Below, piece by piece: positions 1 to 7,536 of a stretch of DNA of 13,099 nucleotides (positions are counted from its first letter, which is position 1; each line of letters begins with the position of its first letter). Origin of the DNA: Nitrosomonas sp. (lineage in GTDB: Bacteria > Pseudomonadota > Gammaproteobacteria > Burkholderiales > Nitrosomonadaceae); the NCBI GenBank assembly GCA_021774205.1, contig JAJFJI010000296.1, positions 1 through 13,099 on the forward strand. The letters are read 5' to 3'. Under the pieces are notes generated by a model. It saw only the letters and a list, made by a program, of their open reading frames with translations. It made no database searches and was not told where the DNA came from. The translations under genes were made by a program, and so were the position numbers.

Positions 1-1014
1 TTTAAGTATGCCATTTTCTATTAACACCGTACATTGCGTTGGATTACCTTCATCATCGATATTCAATGACCCACGCCGTTGCGCAATCGTTCCATCATCC
101 ACCACGGTAACACCAGGTGCGGCGACACGCTCGCCAACGCGTCCAGAAAATGCAGAACTACCTTTTCGGTTAAAATCACCTTCTAATCCATGACCAATCG
201 CTTCATGTAATAATATGCCAGGCCAACCATTCGACAACACAACGGTCATGGCGCCTGCAGGAGCCGATTTTGCTTCCAGATTAACCACTGCCTGATGTAC
301 CGCTTTTTCTGCATAATCGCGCAAAATCTCATCAGAAAAATAGACATAATCAAAACGTCCGCCACCACCCGCAATACCTTGTTCGCGGCGACCATTTTCT
401 TCAGCGATCACTTGCAAAGACAACCTTACCAAAGGCCTCACATCAGCCGCTAAAAAACCGTCACTGCGCGCAACCAACACTACTTCATACTCACCGGCAA
501 GGGACGCCATTACTTGAATAACACGCTTATCAAGTGCGCGGGCATAGCCCTCCAACTTCTCAAGAAGCGCAACCTTATCCACATCCTTGAGGCTATCAAT
601 TGGATCCTGTGGCAAATATAGTTTTTGTTGACTGCTAACTTTATTTCTTCCCACCACCTGCACGCTATGCATAGCGCCCTGACTGGCAATAGCGCGTGTC
701 GCCTGCGCAGCTGAAGTAAGGGCAGGCATACTGATATCATCCGAATAGGCAAATGCAGTCTTATCCCCGCTAACCGCACGCACACCAACACCCTGATCAA
801 TATTAAAACTTCCCGATTTAACAATTCCCTCTTCTAACGCCCAACCTTCTGAACGGCTGTATTGAAAATAAAGATCCGCATAATCAACCTGATGTTTCAG
901 CATTTGTCCAAATACCTGCTGCAAACCTGCTGCGTCAATATCATAAGGCGCCAACAAGCAACTGTCGGCAATTGTGTAAAATTCATTGATCGTTGATGCA
1001 CTTTCAATAGTCAT
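1..1014 (-). CDS. tldD: TldD metalloprotease, 3' end cut by window edge
   Basis: TldD is the catalytic subunit of the TldD/TldE (PmbA) zinc peptidase, known for trimming peptides such as microcin B17 and for CcdA degradation. The minus strand reads open from an ATG at 1014 to base 1, giving the first 338 residues; family members are about 480 residues, so the C-terminal third lies outside the window. The metal-binding HExxxH motif is visible as HEAIGH (H270, E271, H275) followed by GLEGD, as in TldD and not in the inactive partner TldE. A glycine-rich stretch (GIAGGGGRFDYVYF) precedes it. The start has only a weak ribosome binding site. It lies 116 bases downstream of the nitrilase gene on the same strand, so co-transcription is plausible. 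The frame is clean where visible. Confidence 0.95.
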   Translation of the reverse strand, partial: MTIESASTINEFYTIADSCLLAPYDIDAAGLQQVFGQMLKHQVDYADLYFQYSRSEGWALEEGIVKSGSFNIDQGVGVRAVSGDKTAFAYSDDISMPALTSAAQATRAIASQGAMHSVQVVGRNKVSSQQKLYLPQDPIDSLKDVDKVALLEKLEGYARALDKRVIQVMASLAGEYEVVLVARSDGFLAADVRPLVRLSLQVIAEENGRREQGIAGGGGRFDYVYFSDEILRDYAEKAVHQAVVNLEAKSAPAGAMTVVLSNGWPGILLHEAIGHGLEGDFNRKGSSAFSGRVGERVAAPGVTVVDDGTIAQRRGSLNIDDEGNPTQCTVLIENGILK

Positions 1015-1130
1015 GTTTGCGACTCAATCATTCATAAAGTGAAAGCGGGTTTGGGTACTTCATAAACATTCCACTGGTTCCAGTTTACCTGACGTTTTTA
1101 CAAAAAATATTGGCCCCGAGGATCACTTAT

Positions 1131-1994
1131 TCAGTAATCAGTCAGACAACGATGATCCAACGCAGGCAAGCTTGCCCGCAAACTTGCTTGATATTCTGGA
1201 TTCAATGTTGCCACTACCGCTCCTGGCCCGCGCGGCAAACGATTCATTACCACGCCCCAAGGGTCAACGATCATACTGTCACCATTGGTTTCACGGCCAT
1301 TAATATGATAGCCACCCTGACCCGGCGCAATAACGTATGCAAGATTCTCAATCGCGCGCGCACGAACCAGCACCTCCCAGTGCGCTTTCCCAGTAATTGC
1401 TGTAAAAGCAGCAGGCGCAAGAATGATATCAACATTCCCCATCGTACGATACAACTCTGGAAAGCGAAGATCGTAACATATCGAAAGCCCAATACGTCCA
1501 AACGGCGATTCCAGCGTCACTACTTTATCGCCTGCCCTTATTGTCCTTTCTTCAGCAAACTGTTCATTGCCAAGCTCTAGGCCAAACAAATGAATTTTAT
1601 CATAGCGTGCAACCAGTTTGCCGCAATCGTCATATACTAAGCAACTGTTAAAAACTTTTTCGGGCTCTGGCGATGCAAGCGGGACTGATCCACCCACTAG
1701 CCATATCCCAAGACGTTTCGATGTTTCACTAAGAAAAGATTGAATCATCCCGTCACCTGGTTGCTCTCTAACAGCCAATTTATCCGTATCCTTCTCGCCC
1801 ATGATACAAAAGTATTCCGGCAACACAATTAGTCTGGCATCCTGAGATACCGCGGTCTCTATTAACCGCGCAGCCTCTTCCAGGTTTGCAGAAACACTTG
1901 GACCTGATGCCATCTGGATAGCTGCCACTTGCAAATTTTTATCACTTGTTTTATCAGATATCGATTTACTGAATTTGGTTGTGTCGTTTAACAT
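1131..1994 (-). CDS. Nit-family carbon-nitrogen hydrolase (deaminated glutathione amidase-like)
   Basis: This is a cytoplasmic carbon-nitrogen hydrolase of the nitrilase superfamily, Nit1/YbeM-like branch, whose characterised members hydrolyse deaminated glutathione (a metabolite-repair role). With the ATG at 1994 as residue 1, the catalytic triad is E60 (in VLPEYF), K133 (in YDKIHLF) and C173 (in LSICYDLRFPELYR). The DLRFPELYR segment is typical of the Nit branch. The C-terminal half includes the conserved APAAFT and HWEVLVRARAIEN stretches. Length is 287 residues, close to the family norm. An in-frame GTG at 2042 would add 16 residues that do not look like Nit sequence; I prefer the ATG, which has AGGAAAG and GGTAGG purine runs just upstream. 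The gene is followed by tldD on the same strand; nitrilase-tldD neighbourhoods occur in other proteobacteria. The exact substrate is inferred. Confidence 0.92.
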   Translation of the reverse strand: MLNDTTKFSKSISDKTSDKNLQVAAIQMASGPSVSANLEEAARLIETAVSQDARLIVLPEYFCIMGEKDTDKLAVREQPGDGMIQSFLSETSKRLGIWLVGGSVPLASPEPEKVFNSCLVYDDCGKLVARYDKIHLFGLELGNEQFAEERTIRAGDKVVTLESPFGRIGLSICYDLRFPELYRTMGNVDIILAPAAFTAITGKAHWEVLVRARAIENLAYVIAPGQGGYHINGRETNGDSMIVDPWGVVMNRLPRGPGAVVATLNPEYQASLRASLPALDHRCLTDY

Positions 1995-2067
1995 TAACCT
2001 ACCGTCTTTCCTTAGAAGCTCCAAATTATGAAATACTGGCACCCAATATGACGCGTTATTTTAAAGA

Positions 2068-2096
2068 TTGCAGCACTGCTTTCCTCAAAATATCAT
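2068..2096 (+). promoter_or_regulatory. Candidate sigma70 promoter for glnE
   Basis: TTGCAG at 2068-2073 and TATCAT at 2091-2096 are separated by 17 bases, matching the -35/-10 consensus at four and five of six positions. It points at glnE, predicting a leader of about 180 nt. The region is AT-rich, so a chance match is possible. Confidence 0.35.
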
Positions 2097-2120
2097 CACA
2101 ACCCGAATGCCTCAACTCAA

Positions 2121-2141
2121 TATACTAAACTGTTAAGTATA
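2121..2141. promoter_or_regulatory. 21-bp near-perfect palindrome, operator candidate
   Basis: The sequence from TATACT through a central T to AGTATA is symmetric at nine of ten base pairs, with one A/A mismatch in each arm. It lies between the divergently transcribed nitrilase and glnE genes, about 25 bases downstream of the candidate glnE -10 box. The size and symmetry fit a dimeric regulator site. I cannot name the regulator; AT-rich DNA produces palindromes by chance. Confidence 0.35.
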
Positions 2142-2281
2142 ACAATTTATCAAACATCCGGGTCAGATACCACCACCACAACAAATTATTATTCAGCAAA
2201 TATACTATTTTACTCAACACAGTTATCGCGCTAAACAAACGTATGCGGCCTAACAATTTATAGCACATAAATAACCACTTA

Positions 2282-5068
2282 ATGACACATGCAGCCAATC
2301 AATCAGCCGAAGCAAAACTCGTAACAGCCCTGCCGTTTAGCCGTTACGCACAACGTTTATTTGAAAGCGAACCGATACTTCGGGCAGATATTTTAAAGAA
2401 TCTAGAAACTCCCTACACCCGAAATGAAATGCAATCTTTTCTGGAGAGCCATGCAGACAATATCAACGACGAAACCGCATTGCATCGCGTTTTACGTAAT
2501 TTACGTAAACGCGTCATATTGCGTTTGGCAGTCCGCGATCTAAGCGGATTGGCTGATTTATCTGAAATAATGGCCAGCATGACTGATTTGGCTGAAATAA
2601 CCATCAATTTTGCACTCAAATTCCACGAAAACTGGTTAATGGAAACAAATCGATTTGGCCTGCCAAAAGGAGAAAATTGTGGTGTAACACAACATATGCT
2701 GGTCGTTGCCATGGGCAAACTCGGTGGCGGTGAACTCAACGTCTCATCCGATGTGGATCTAATTTTTGTTTATCCTGAAGATGGGGAAACTGACGGCACC
2801 AGATCCATCTCCAATCACGATTTCTTTGCACGCTTAGGACGTAAACTGATAGTCAGTCTAAATGACTATACGGTGGACGGTTATGTTTTCCGGGTAGATA
2901 TGCGATTGCGGCCCTATGGCGAAAATAGTCCGCTGGCCATCAGTTTCGCCATGTTAGAAGAATATTTTTTAAAACAAGGACGTGAATGGGAACGACATGC
3001 CTGGATAAAGAGCCGAGTCATTGTCGGGTCACCCGAAGCAGAATCTATTCTTATGGAACAAATTGCCAGACCATTTGTGTACCGTAAATATTTGGACTTT
3101 GGCGCCTATGAATCGATGCGCCGCCTGCATGCACAACTTCGTAAAGAAGTTGAACGCCGCGAAATGCACGATAACATTAAACTAGGACCAGGCGGAATTC
3201 GCGAGATTGAATTTATTACACAAGTATTTCAATTAATTCGCGGGGGACGTGATGTTGACTTGTGTATCCGCCCCACACTCGCCGCTTTAAAACGCTTACA
3301 GCAAAAACAATACCTCCCGGCACAGGCATTTACAGAACTCATGGAAGCCTACTACTTTCTGCGCAAACTGGAACACCGTTTGCAATATCTTGATGACCAG
3401 CAAACACAAACCTTACCTGAAAATCTGGAAGATCAAGCATTAATAACCACTGCCATGGGGTTTTCAGGCTTTCAAGATTTCTTACAGCAACTTGATGTTC
3501 ATCGCATGAATGTGAATCGCCACTTTGAATTGATATTTGCCGCACCCAGAAAGTCTCCAACCCATGAGATGCTGGCACATCTGTGGCAAACACAGACCGA
3601 AGACACTACAAAAACCGAAGCTGCAACAACACAGCTCAGCACCATGGGTTTCACCGAACCAGTAAAAATTTCTGAACGGTTGCAAAAATTTTATAGCAGC
3701 GGCTGTTTCCAACAGTTGCCAGAGTCCAGCCAACAACAAATCAACGCACTAGTCCCTTTATTCATAGAAATAATTGCCGAATATCCACCAGTCGATTCCA
3801 CGCTGGAACGTATGCTGCAGTTGCTGGAAAATATCAGTCAGCACACTTCCTATCTGGCGCTGTTACGGGAACATCCACATACGCTGCAACGCGTAGCCAA
3901 GCTTGTTAGCACCAGCCAATGGGCGAGCGATTACCTGGGCAGGCACCCCATTCTACTGGATGAACTGCTGCGCCACGATGCGCCACGAAACATACCTGAT
4001 TGGAACGCCCTCGAGCAAGAACTAATCTATCAGCTAAACCATGACAACAACCCCAAAAAAAATGTTGCCGAGTGGCAAATGGATATTCTGCGCCATTTCC
4101 AGCATGAACAAATATTTCGTTTGCTGGTTAACGACCTGGAAGGAATGCTGCTACTGGAAACCCTCAGTGACCACCTAACCGAACTCGCGGACCTGGTGCT
4201 GAACACGGTATTAAGTCTCGCCTGGTCAGGTTTAAAAAAAAGGCACCGGAAAACACCTGCCTTTGCCATTATTGGCTATGGCAAACTGGGTGGCAAAGAA
4301 TTGGGGTACGCATCCGATCTCGATATAATTTTTCTCTACGATGATAATCATCCTGAAGCGTCAGAAATTTACACCAAACTCGGTCAAAGTATCAATGCCT
4401 GGTTAACTAACCATACCTCGGCTGGAATATTGTACCTAACTGATTTGCGCTTACGTCCCAACGGCGCCACCGGCCTGCTGGTGCATTCTACCGAAGCGTT
4501 TGAAAAATATCAGCATGAACAAGCATGGACATGGGAACACCAGGCACTGACACGAGCAAGATTTGTCACGGGTGATCATCATGTGGCAGATATATTCGAA
4601 GCGACCCGCAAGGAAATTCTTTGCCAGCAACGTAACCTGACTGAACTAAAGCAAAAGATACTGGAAATGCGGGAAAAAATGCTAGATGCGCACCCTAATC
4701 CAACCACTTTGTTTGATATCAAACATGACCGTGGCGGTATAATTGATGTTGAATTCATCGTGCAATACCTTGTGCTGAACCATGCCTGCAATCATCCAGA
4801 ATTAACTGGCAATATCGGCAACATTGCACTGCTTAAACTGGCTGGCGAATTGGGGCTTATCTCTGTTGAGACCGCCGAAGCCGTGCGCGTTGCTTACCGG
4901 GAATTTAGACGCCTTCAACATCGATCAAGATTAAGTGTAGATTCATATTTGGTGGGCACGATGCCAGGCGCGGGAAAATCACAAAAATCTACGCGTATAG
5001 ATGCAGATTTTTTAAAAGAAACGCGCCTAGCGGTATTACAGTTATGGGAAGAAGTATTTGGCGAATAA
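2282..5068 (+). CDS. glnE: Bifunctional glutamine synthetase adenylyltransferase/deadenylylase
   Basis: GlnE attaches AMP to a tyrosine of glutamine synthetase and also removes it, under control of PII and glutamine, coupling nitrogen assimilation to nitrogen status. The 928-residue protein is full length (E. coli about 946). Two nucleotidyltransferase domains are visible. The N-terminal deadenylylase half has G145-K-L-G-G-G-E-L-N-V-S-S-D157-V-D159 and GPGGIREIEF at 302-311. The C-terminal adenylyltransferase half has G667-K-L-G-G-K-E-L-G-Y-A-S-D679-L-D681 and DRGGIIDVEF at 816-825. A helical regulatory linker lies between them. All four metal-binding aspartates of the two DxD motifs are present. 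The ATG at 2282 has no visible Shine-Dalgarno sequence, but no better start exists. The gene is divergent from the nitrilase gene and followed by a weak terminator. No frameshift is seen. Confidence 0.97.
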   Translation: MTHAANQSAEAKLVTALPFSRYAQRLFESEPILRADILKNLETPYTRNEMQSFLESHADNINDETALHRVLRNLRKRVILRLAVRDLSGLADLSEIMASMTDLAEITINFALKFHENWLMETNRFGLPKGENCGVTQHMLVVAMGKLGGGELNVSSDVDLIFVYPEDGETDGTRSISNHDFFARLGRKLIVSLNDYTVDGYVFRVDMRLRPYGENSPLAISFAMLEEYFLKQGREWERHAWIKSRVIVGSPEAESILMEQIARPFVYRKYLDFGAYESMRRLHAQLRKEVERREMHDNIKLGPGGIREIEFITQVFQLIRGGRDVDLCIRPTLAALKRLQQKQYLPAQAFTELMEAYYFLRKLEHRLQYLDDQQTQTLPENLEDQALITTAMGFSGFQDFLQQLDVHRMNVNRHFELIFAAPRKSPTHEMLAHLWQTQTEDTTKTEAATTQLSTMGFTEPVKISERLQKFYSSGCFQQLPESSQQQINALVPLFIEIIAEYPPVDSTLERMLQLLENISQHTSYLALLREHPHTLQRVAKLVSTSQWASDYLGRHPILLDELLRHDAPRNIPDWNALEQELIYQLNHDNNPKKNVAEWQMDILRHFQHEQIFRLLVNDLEGMLLLETLSDHLTELADLVLNTVLSLAWSGLKKRHRKTPAFAIIGYGKLGGKELGYASDLDIIFLYDDNHPEASEIYTKLGQSINAWLTNHTSAGILYLTDLRLRPNGATGLLVHSTEAFEKYQHEQAWTWEHQALTRARFVTGDHHVADIFEATRKEILCQQRNLTELKQKILEMREKMLDAHPNPTTLFDIKHDRGGIIDVEFIVQYLVLNHACNHPELTGNIGNIALLKLAGELGLISVETAEAVRVAYREFRRLQHRSRLSVDSYLVGTMPGAGKSQKSTRIDADFLKETRLAVLQLWEEVFGE

Positions 5069-5112
5069 AAACTTCCCAAGTCCCATCATACTTTCTCTCA
5101 GTTAAAAAGAAG

Positions 5113-5134
5113 AGATGAGTGGCGCATCTTTTTT
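5113..5134 (+). terminator. Weak rho-independent terminator after glnE
   Basis: AGATG (5113-5117) pairs with CATCT (5125-5129) around a 7-base loop, followed directly by a T run to 5134. The stem can extend outward through A-T and G-T pairs with the preceding purine-rich stretch. The stem is short, so termination may be partial. It lies 45 bases after the glnE stop. Confidence 0.45.
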
Positions 5135-5162
5135 GACCTATAACTAGGTTTTCCAGGATAAA
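5133..5162 (+). promoter_or_regulatory. Candidate promoter for the glycosyltransferase
   Basis: TTGACC (5133-5138) and GATAAA (5157-5162) are 18 bases apart, with five and four matches of six to sigma70 consensus. The -35 overlaps the T run of the proposed glnE terminator. The predicted start is about 30 bases before the ATG at 5200. Confidence 0.35.
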
Positions 5163-5199
5163 ATAGTCCCGTCGAATCCATATACTTAACCCTATTTCC

Positions 5200-5925
5200 A
5201 TGCACCTTTCGATTATTATCCCAGCTTATAATGAAGAACGACTAATTCAACAATGTTTACAATCCGTTTTCACATCACTGGCTGCCAACGAAAAACCTAA
5301 TTTTTCTTCGGAAGTCATTGTTGTGGATAACAACTCCACCGACAGTACCGCTGACCTGGCAAGAAAAGCAGGAGCAAAAGTAGTTTTTGAGCCGATAAAT
5401 CAGATTGGACGGGCGCGCAATGCGGGCGCCGCGGTGGCAACTGGCGACTGGCTGCTTTTTGTGGATGCAGACTGTCTGCTAAACCCCGGCATGGTGACTG
5501 ATATCCTGCAGCTAATCGCGAAATGCAAAAGCGTAGGTTGCGGTAGCACCATGCGCATGCCTGACTCACCCTGGTGGGGCAACGTAATTCTTCATAGCTG
5601 GACTGGAATATCACTGCTGCTTCGCTGGGCATCGGGTGCGCTGGTTGTATGCCGCACGGATGCATTTCGAGACGTCGGCGGATTTAATCAGGACCTTTAT
5701 GCGACCGATGAAATTGATCTAAGTCAGCATTTAAAAAAATGGGGCAAGAAGCGCGGGCTGAAATTTTCTATCCTGACAAAACATCCACTGGAAACATCTT
5801 CACGCAAATTGCGGCTTTATTCGGGCTGGGAGATTGCCGGTCAGTTTTTTCAGATATTACTCAGCCCAAGCCGAGCGTGGAAAAACAAGAAAAAATTACC
5901 GATGTGGTATGACGGACGGCGTTAA
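5200..5925 (+). CDS. Family 2 glycosyltransferase
   Basis: This is an inverting GT-A fold glycosyltransferase of family GT2, transferring a sugar from a nucleotide-sugar donor, probably at the cytoplasmic face of the membrane. The 241-residue protein opens with LSIIIPAYNEE, the usual first strand. It carries D43-N-N-S-T-D48 (nucleotide binding) and the metal-binding D89-A-D91 in LLFVDADCLL. A later ATDEIDLSQHLKKWG stretch fits the ED-type catalytic-base region. No clear transmembrane helix is seen; the tail is basic (AWKNKKKLP). It is a stand-alone gene: no polysaccharide or lipid-carrier genes flank it, so donor and acceptor cannot be deduced. The ATG at 5200 has no visible Shine-Dalgarno sequence. 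Base composition resembles glnE (25 G/C in bases 5281-5340), so it belongs with the core left half. Confidence 0.9.
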   Translation: MHLSIIIPAYNEERLIQQCLQSVFTSLAANEKPNFSSEVIVVDNNSTDSTADLARKAGAKVVFEPINQIGRARNAGAAVATGDWLLFVDADCLLNPGMVTDILQLIAKCKSVGCGSTMRMPDSPWWGNVILHSWTGISLLLRWASGALVVCRTDAFRDVGGFNQDLYATDEIDLSQHLKKWGKKRGLKFSILTKHPLETSSRKLRLYSGWEIAGQFFQILLSPSRAWKNKKKLPMWYDGRR

Positions 5926-6416
5926 ACTAAAAAATTTCTGAACCTGCACCATTAATTTGAACCGACACATACTCGTCGAGCTCGCTGAATAAAACAAACG
6001 CTATTAGAATTAACCTCGGCCAATAACTAATGCGCACCTTGGCAAAGCTATAGCCGAAACGGTCAACACCGATGTGAATGTGAATACACCAATGAAGAAA
6101 TTCTGAAGAAGTCGGCAAAAAAAAATTTCTTGTTAGACCTCACCGCCGAAGAATTCGAAAAAGCCAAGTAAGAAGATTATCGTTTGGATGTCTACTATTA
6201 CCAGTAATGTTGAGTTACGCACAGCACTGGGACTCATCAGCAGCGGTTATTTTGCCCATTGGTAATTTTAGGTGTTTTGTCCGTTGACTAACAATCTAAC
6301 TCCGTTCGACCCACTCTTGATGTTGGCGAATTAAGCCGCCAATTTCGCTTGCCAAAACAGGTAAGTGCTGCGTAGCAGGACCGGCAAACGGCACCGAGCC
6401 AAGGCCGCGCTGGCCC
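5926..6416. other. Gene-free stretch of apparently decayed sequence
   Basis: No intact open reading frame of convincing quality occurs here on either strand; the reading frames present are short and unrelated to known families as far as I can tell. It contains the short fragment at 6031-6207 and otherwise unassignable sequence, including a run of nine A residues around 6117-6125. The stretch leading into the STAS remnant (about 6320-6416) is open in that frame, but its translation is not convincingly STAS-like. Confidence 0.6.
6031..6207 (+). pseudogene. Unrecognised C-terminal fragment with internal stop
   Basis: One frame reads protein-like sequence including TNEEILKKSAKKNFLLDLTA and EEFEKAK, meets TAA at 6169-6171, and then continues in the same frame as EDYRLDVYYYQ before a second TAA at 6205-6207. 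The charged, helix-like character on one side of the stop and the tyrosine-rich end on the other suggest the tail of a once-intact protein. There is no start codon with a ribosome binding site. I do not recognise the family; it could be chance coding potential. Confidence 0.3.
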
Positions 6417-6661
6417 GTACTCAACGCGGCAACTATCAGTCAGCTCGATAGTGCCGGTGCACAGGCTGTCGATGATCTGATCGTCGAATTGCAGAGACGT
6501 GGTGTGCACTTGTCATTGCACGTCCAAAGTTATACATGCGCAAGTATGGGCAACCCATGGATCTGGGCAAGAAAATCGGTACAGACAATATTTTTTATTC
6601 TGTCCATTCCGTCGTCGAGGCCATCCTTGATCGGGATGGCCCGCGACAGTATTTTGAATAG
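6417..6661 (+). pseudogene. Frameshifted STAS-domain tail of a SulP-type anion transporter
   Basis: SulP proteins are membrane anion (sulfate/bicarbonate) transporters with a cytoplasmic C-terminal STAS domain. In one frame the sequence reads QLDSAGAQAVDDL then IVELQRRGVHL, typical of the STAS core strand and helix. Near 6510-6512 the frame breaks, and the adjacent frame continues with VIARPKLYMRKYG, then KKIGTDNIFYSVHSVVEAI, ending at TAG 6659-6661. This matches the usual STAS order in SulP proteins (xARxxxxxRxxG, then IG...F.SVxxAVEA). A single deleted base explains the join. The membrane part of the transporter is absent upstream. No start or ribosome binding site is visible. An alternative is a free-standing STAS (anti-sigma antagonist-like) protein remnant, but the ARPK region favours SulP. 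Confidence 0.6.
6619..6641. repeat. Perfect 8-bp inverted repeat upstream of ppk2
   Basis: GGCCATCC (6619-6626) and GGATGGCC (6634-6641) flank a 7-base loop. It falls inside the decayed STAS sequence, 52 bases before the ppk2 start, and has no T run, so it does not look like a terminator. It could form a leader hairpin if ppk2 is transcribed from upstream. Confidence 0.4.
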
Positions 6662-6679
6662 TGACAAGTGATTATTGAC

Positions 6680-6685
6680 AGGAGG
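6680..6685 (+). promoter_or_regulatory. Strong ribosome binding site that sets the ppk2 start
   Basis: AGGAGG is followed by an 8-base spacer to ATG at 6694. An in-frame TTG at 6688 lies only two bases after the site and is therefore an unlikely start. Confidence 0.8.
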
Positions 6686-6693
6686 AATTGATC

Positions 6694-7536
6694 ATGAAAA
6701 AAAGGCGCACAAATCAAGCTCCGGACAAGGATTTAAACAAAGCAGGTAAAGTCAAAACCAAACTCAAACGGAAGGATTACGAAAAGTCCTTGCTCGCCCT
6801 GCAGGGGGAGCTGTGCGCCCTGCAGAGCTGGGTAAAAACCACCGGGCAGCGCATCGTCATAGTGTTCGAGGGTCGCGACGCGGCCGGTAAAGGTGGCGCC
6901 ATCAAGGCGATCACCGAACGGGTAAGCCCTCGCGTGTTCAAGGTCGTTGCCTTACCGGCACCCTCCGATCGCGAAAAATCACAGATGTACGTTCAACGCT
7001 ATTTAGCGCATTTTCCGGCGGCGGGTGAGATCGTCATCTTCGATCGTAGCTGGTACAACCGTGCAGGTGTTGAGCATGTGATGGGCTTTTGCAACGAGTT
7101 ACAACATCGCCGTTTCTTGGAGCTGTGTCCGTTTTTTGAGAAAAATGCCGTCGACAATGGTATCTTTCTGTTCAAGTACTGGCTGGAAGTCGGTGATGAA
7201 GAACAGGAACGGCGTTTCCGCGCACGCATTGATGATCCTGTGCGTCAATGGAAGTTGTCGCCAATAGACCTGCCTTCGCGCGAGCGCTGGTATGATTATT
7301 CCCGCGCACGTGATCAAATGCTAGCCGCCACCGACAACGATTTTGCGCCCTGGCACATCGTTACCTCCGACGACAAGAAACGGGCACGCCTCAATCTGAT
7401 TGCGCATTTCCTCAAACAGGTTCCCTACGAGCATACGCCACAAAAGAAAGTCAAGTTGCCCAAACGTAACATGAAACATGCCTATGACGACGAAGCAACC
7501 ATGGTCAATCGGCGTTGGATCACGGAAATCTATTGA
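6694..7536 (+). CDS. ppk2: Polyphosphate kinase 2 (PPK2 family)
   Basis: PPK2 enzymes move phosphate between inorganic polyphosphate and nucleotides, usually making NTP from NDP and polyphosphate. The 280-residue protein is a single P-loop domain. The Walker A motif is G60-R-D-A-A-G-K66-G-G in IVFEGRDAAGKGGAIK. The Walker B region is IFDRSWYNRAGVE with D117 and R118. The lid region follows (KLSPIDLPSRERWYDYSRAR). The single-domain length and these motifs fit class I, which favours ADP or GDP as acceptor, but class assignment is inferred. The basic N-terminus (KKRRTNQAP, then many lysines) is common in the family. The start is set by AGGAGG at 6680-6685. The gene is isolated: a pseudogene lies upstream and non-coding sequence downstream. 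It is much more GC-rich than the core genes to the left (41 G/C in bases 6841-6900). Confidence 0.95.
   Translation: MKKRRTNQAPDKDLNKAGKVKTKLKRKDYEKSLLALQGELCALQSWVKTTGQRIVIVFEGRDAAGKGGAIKAITERVSPRVFKVVALPAPSDREKSQMYVQRYLAHFPAAGEIVIFDRSWYNRAGVEHVMGFCNELQHRRFLELCPFFEKNAVDNGIFLFKYWLEVGDEEQERRFRARIDDPVRQWKLSPIDLPSRERWYDYSRARDQMLAATDNDFAPWHIVTSDDKKRARLNLIAHFLKQVPYEHTPQKKVKLPKRNMKHAYDDEATMVNRRWITEIY

Noticed and set aside
1110..1580. Plus-strand open frame of 156 codons
   Set aside because: It lies antisense to the nitrilase gene, whose catalytic triad and family motifs are intact on the minus strand.
2040..2042. GTG start giving a 303-residue nitrilase
   Set aside because: The extra 16 residues fall outside the conserved fold and the downstream ATG at 1994 has purine-rich sequence in front of it; kept only as an alternative.
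5927..6118. Minus-strand open frame of 63 codons after the glycosyltransferase
   Set aside because: No ribosome binding site or recognisable family; it covers the same decayed sequence as the plus-strand fragment.
6288..6509. Minus-strand open frame of 73 codons across the decayed region
   Set aside because: It lies opposite the STAS remnant, has no ribosome binding site and no recognisable domain.
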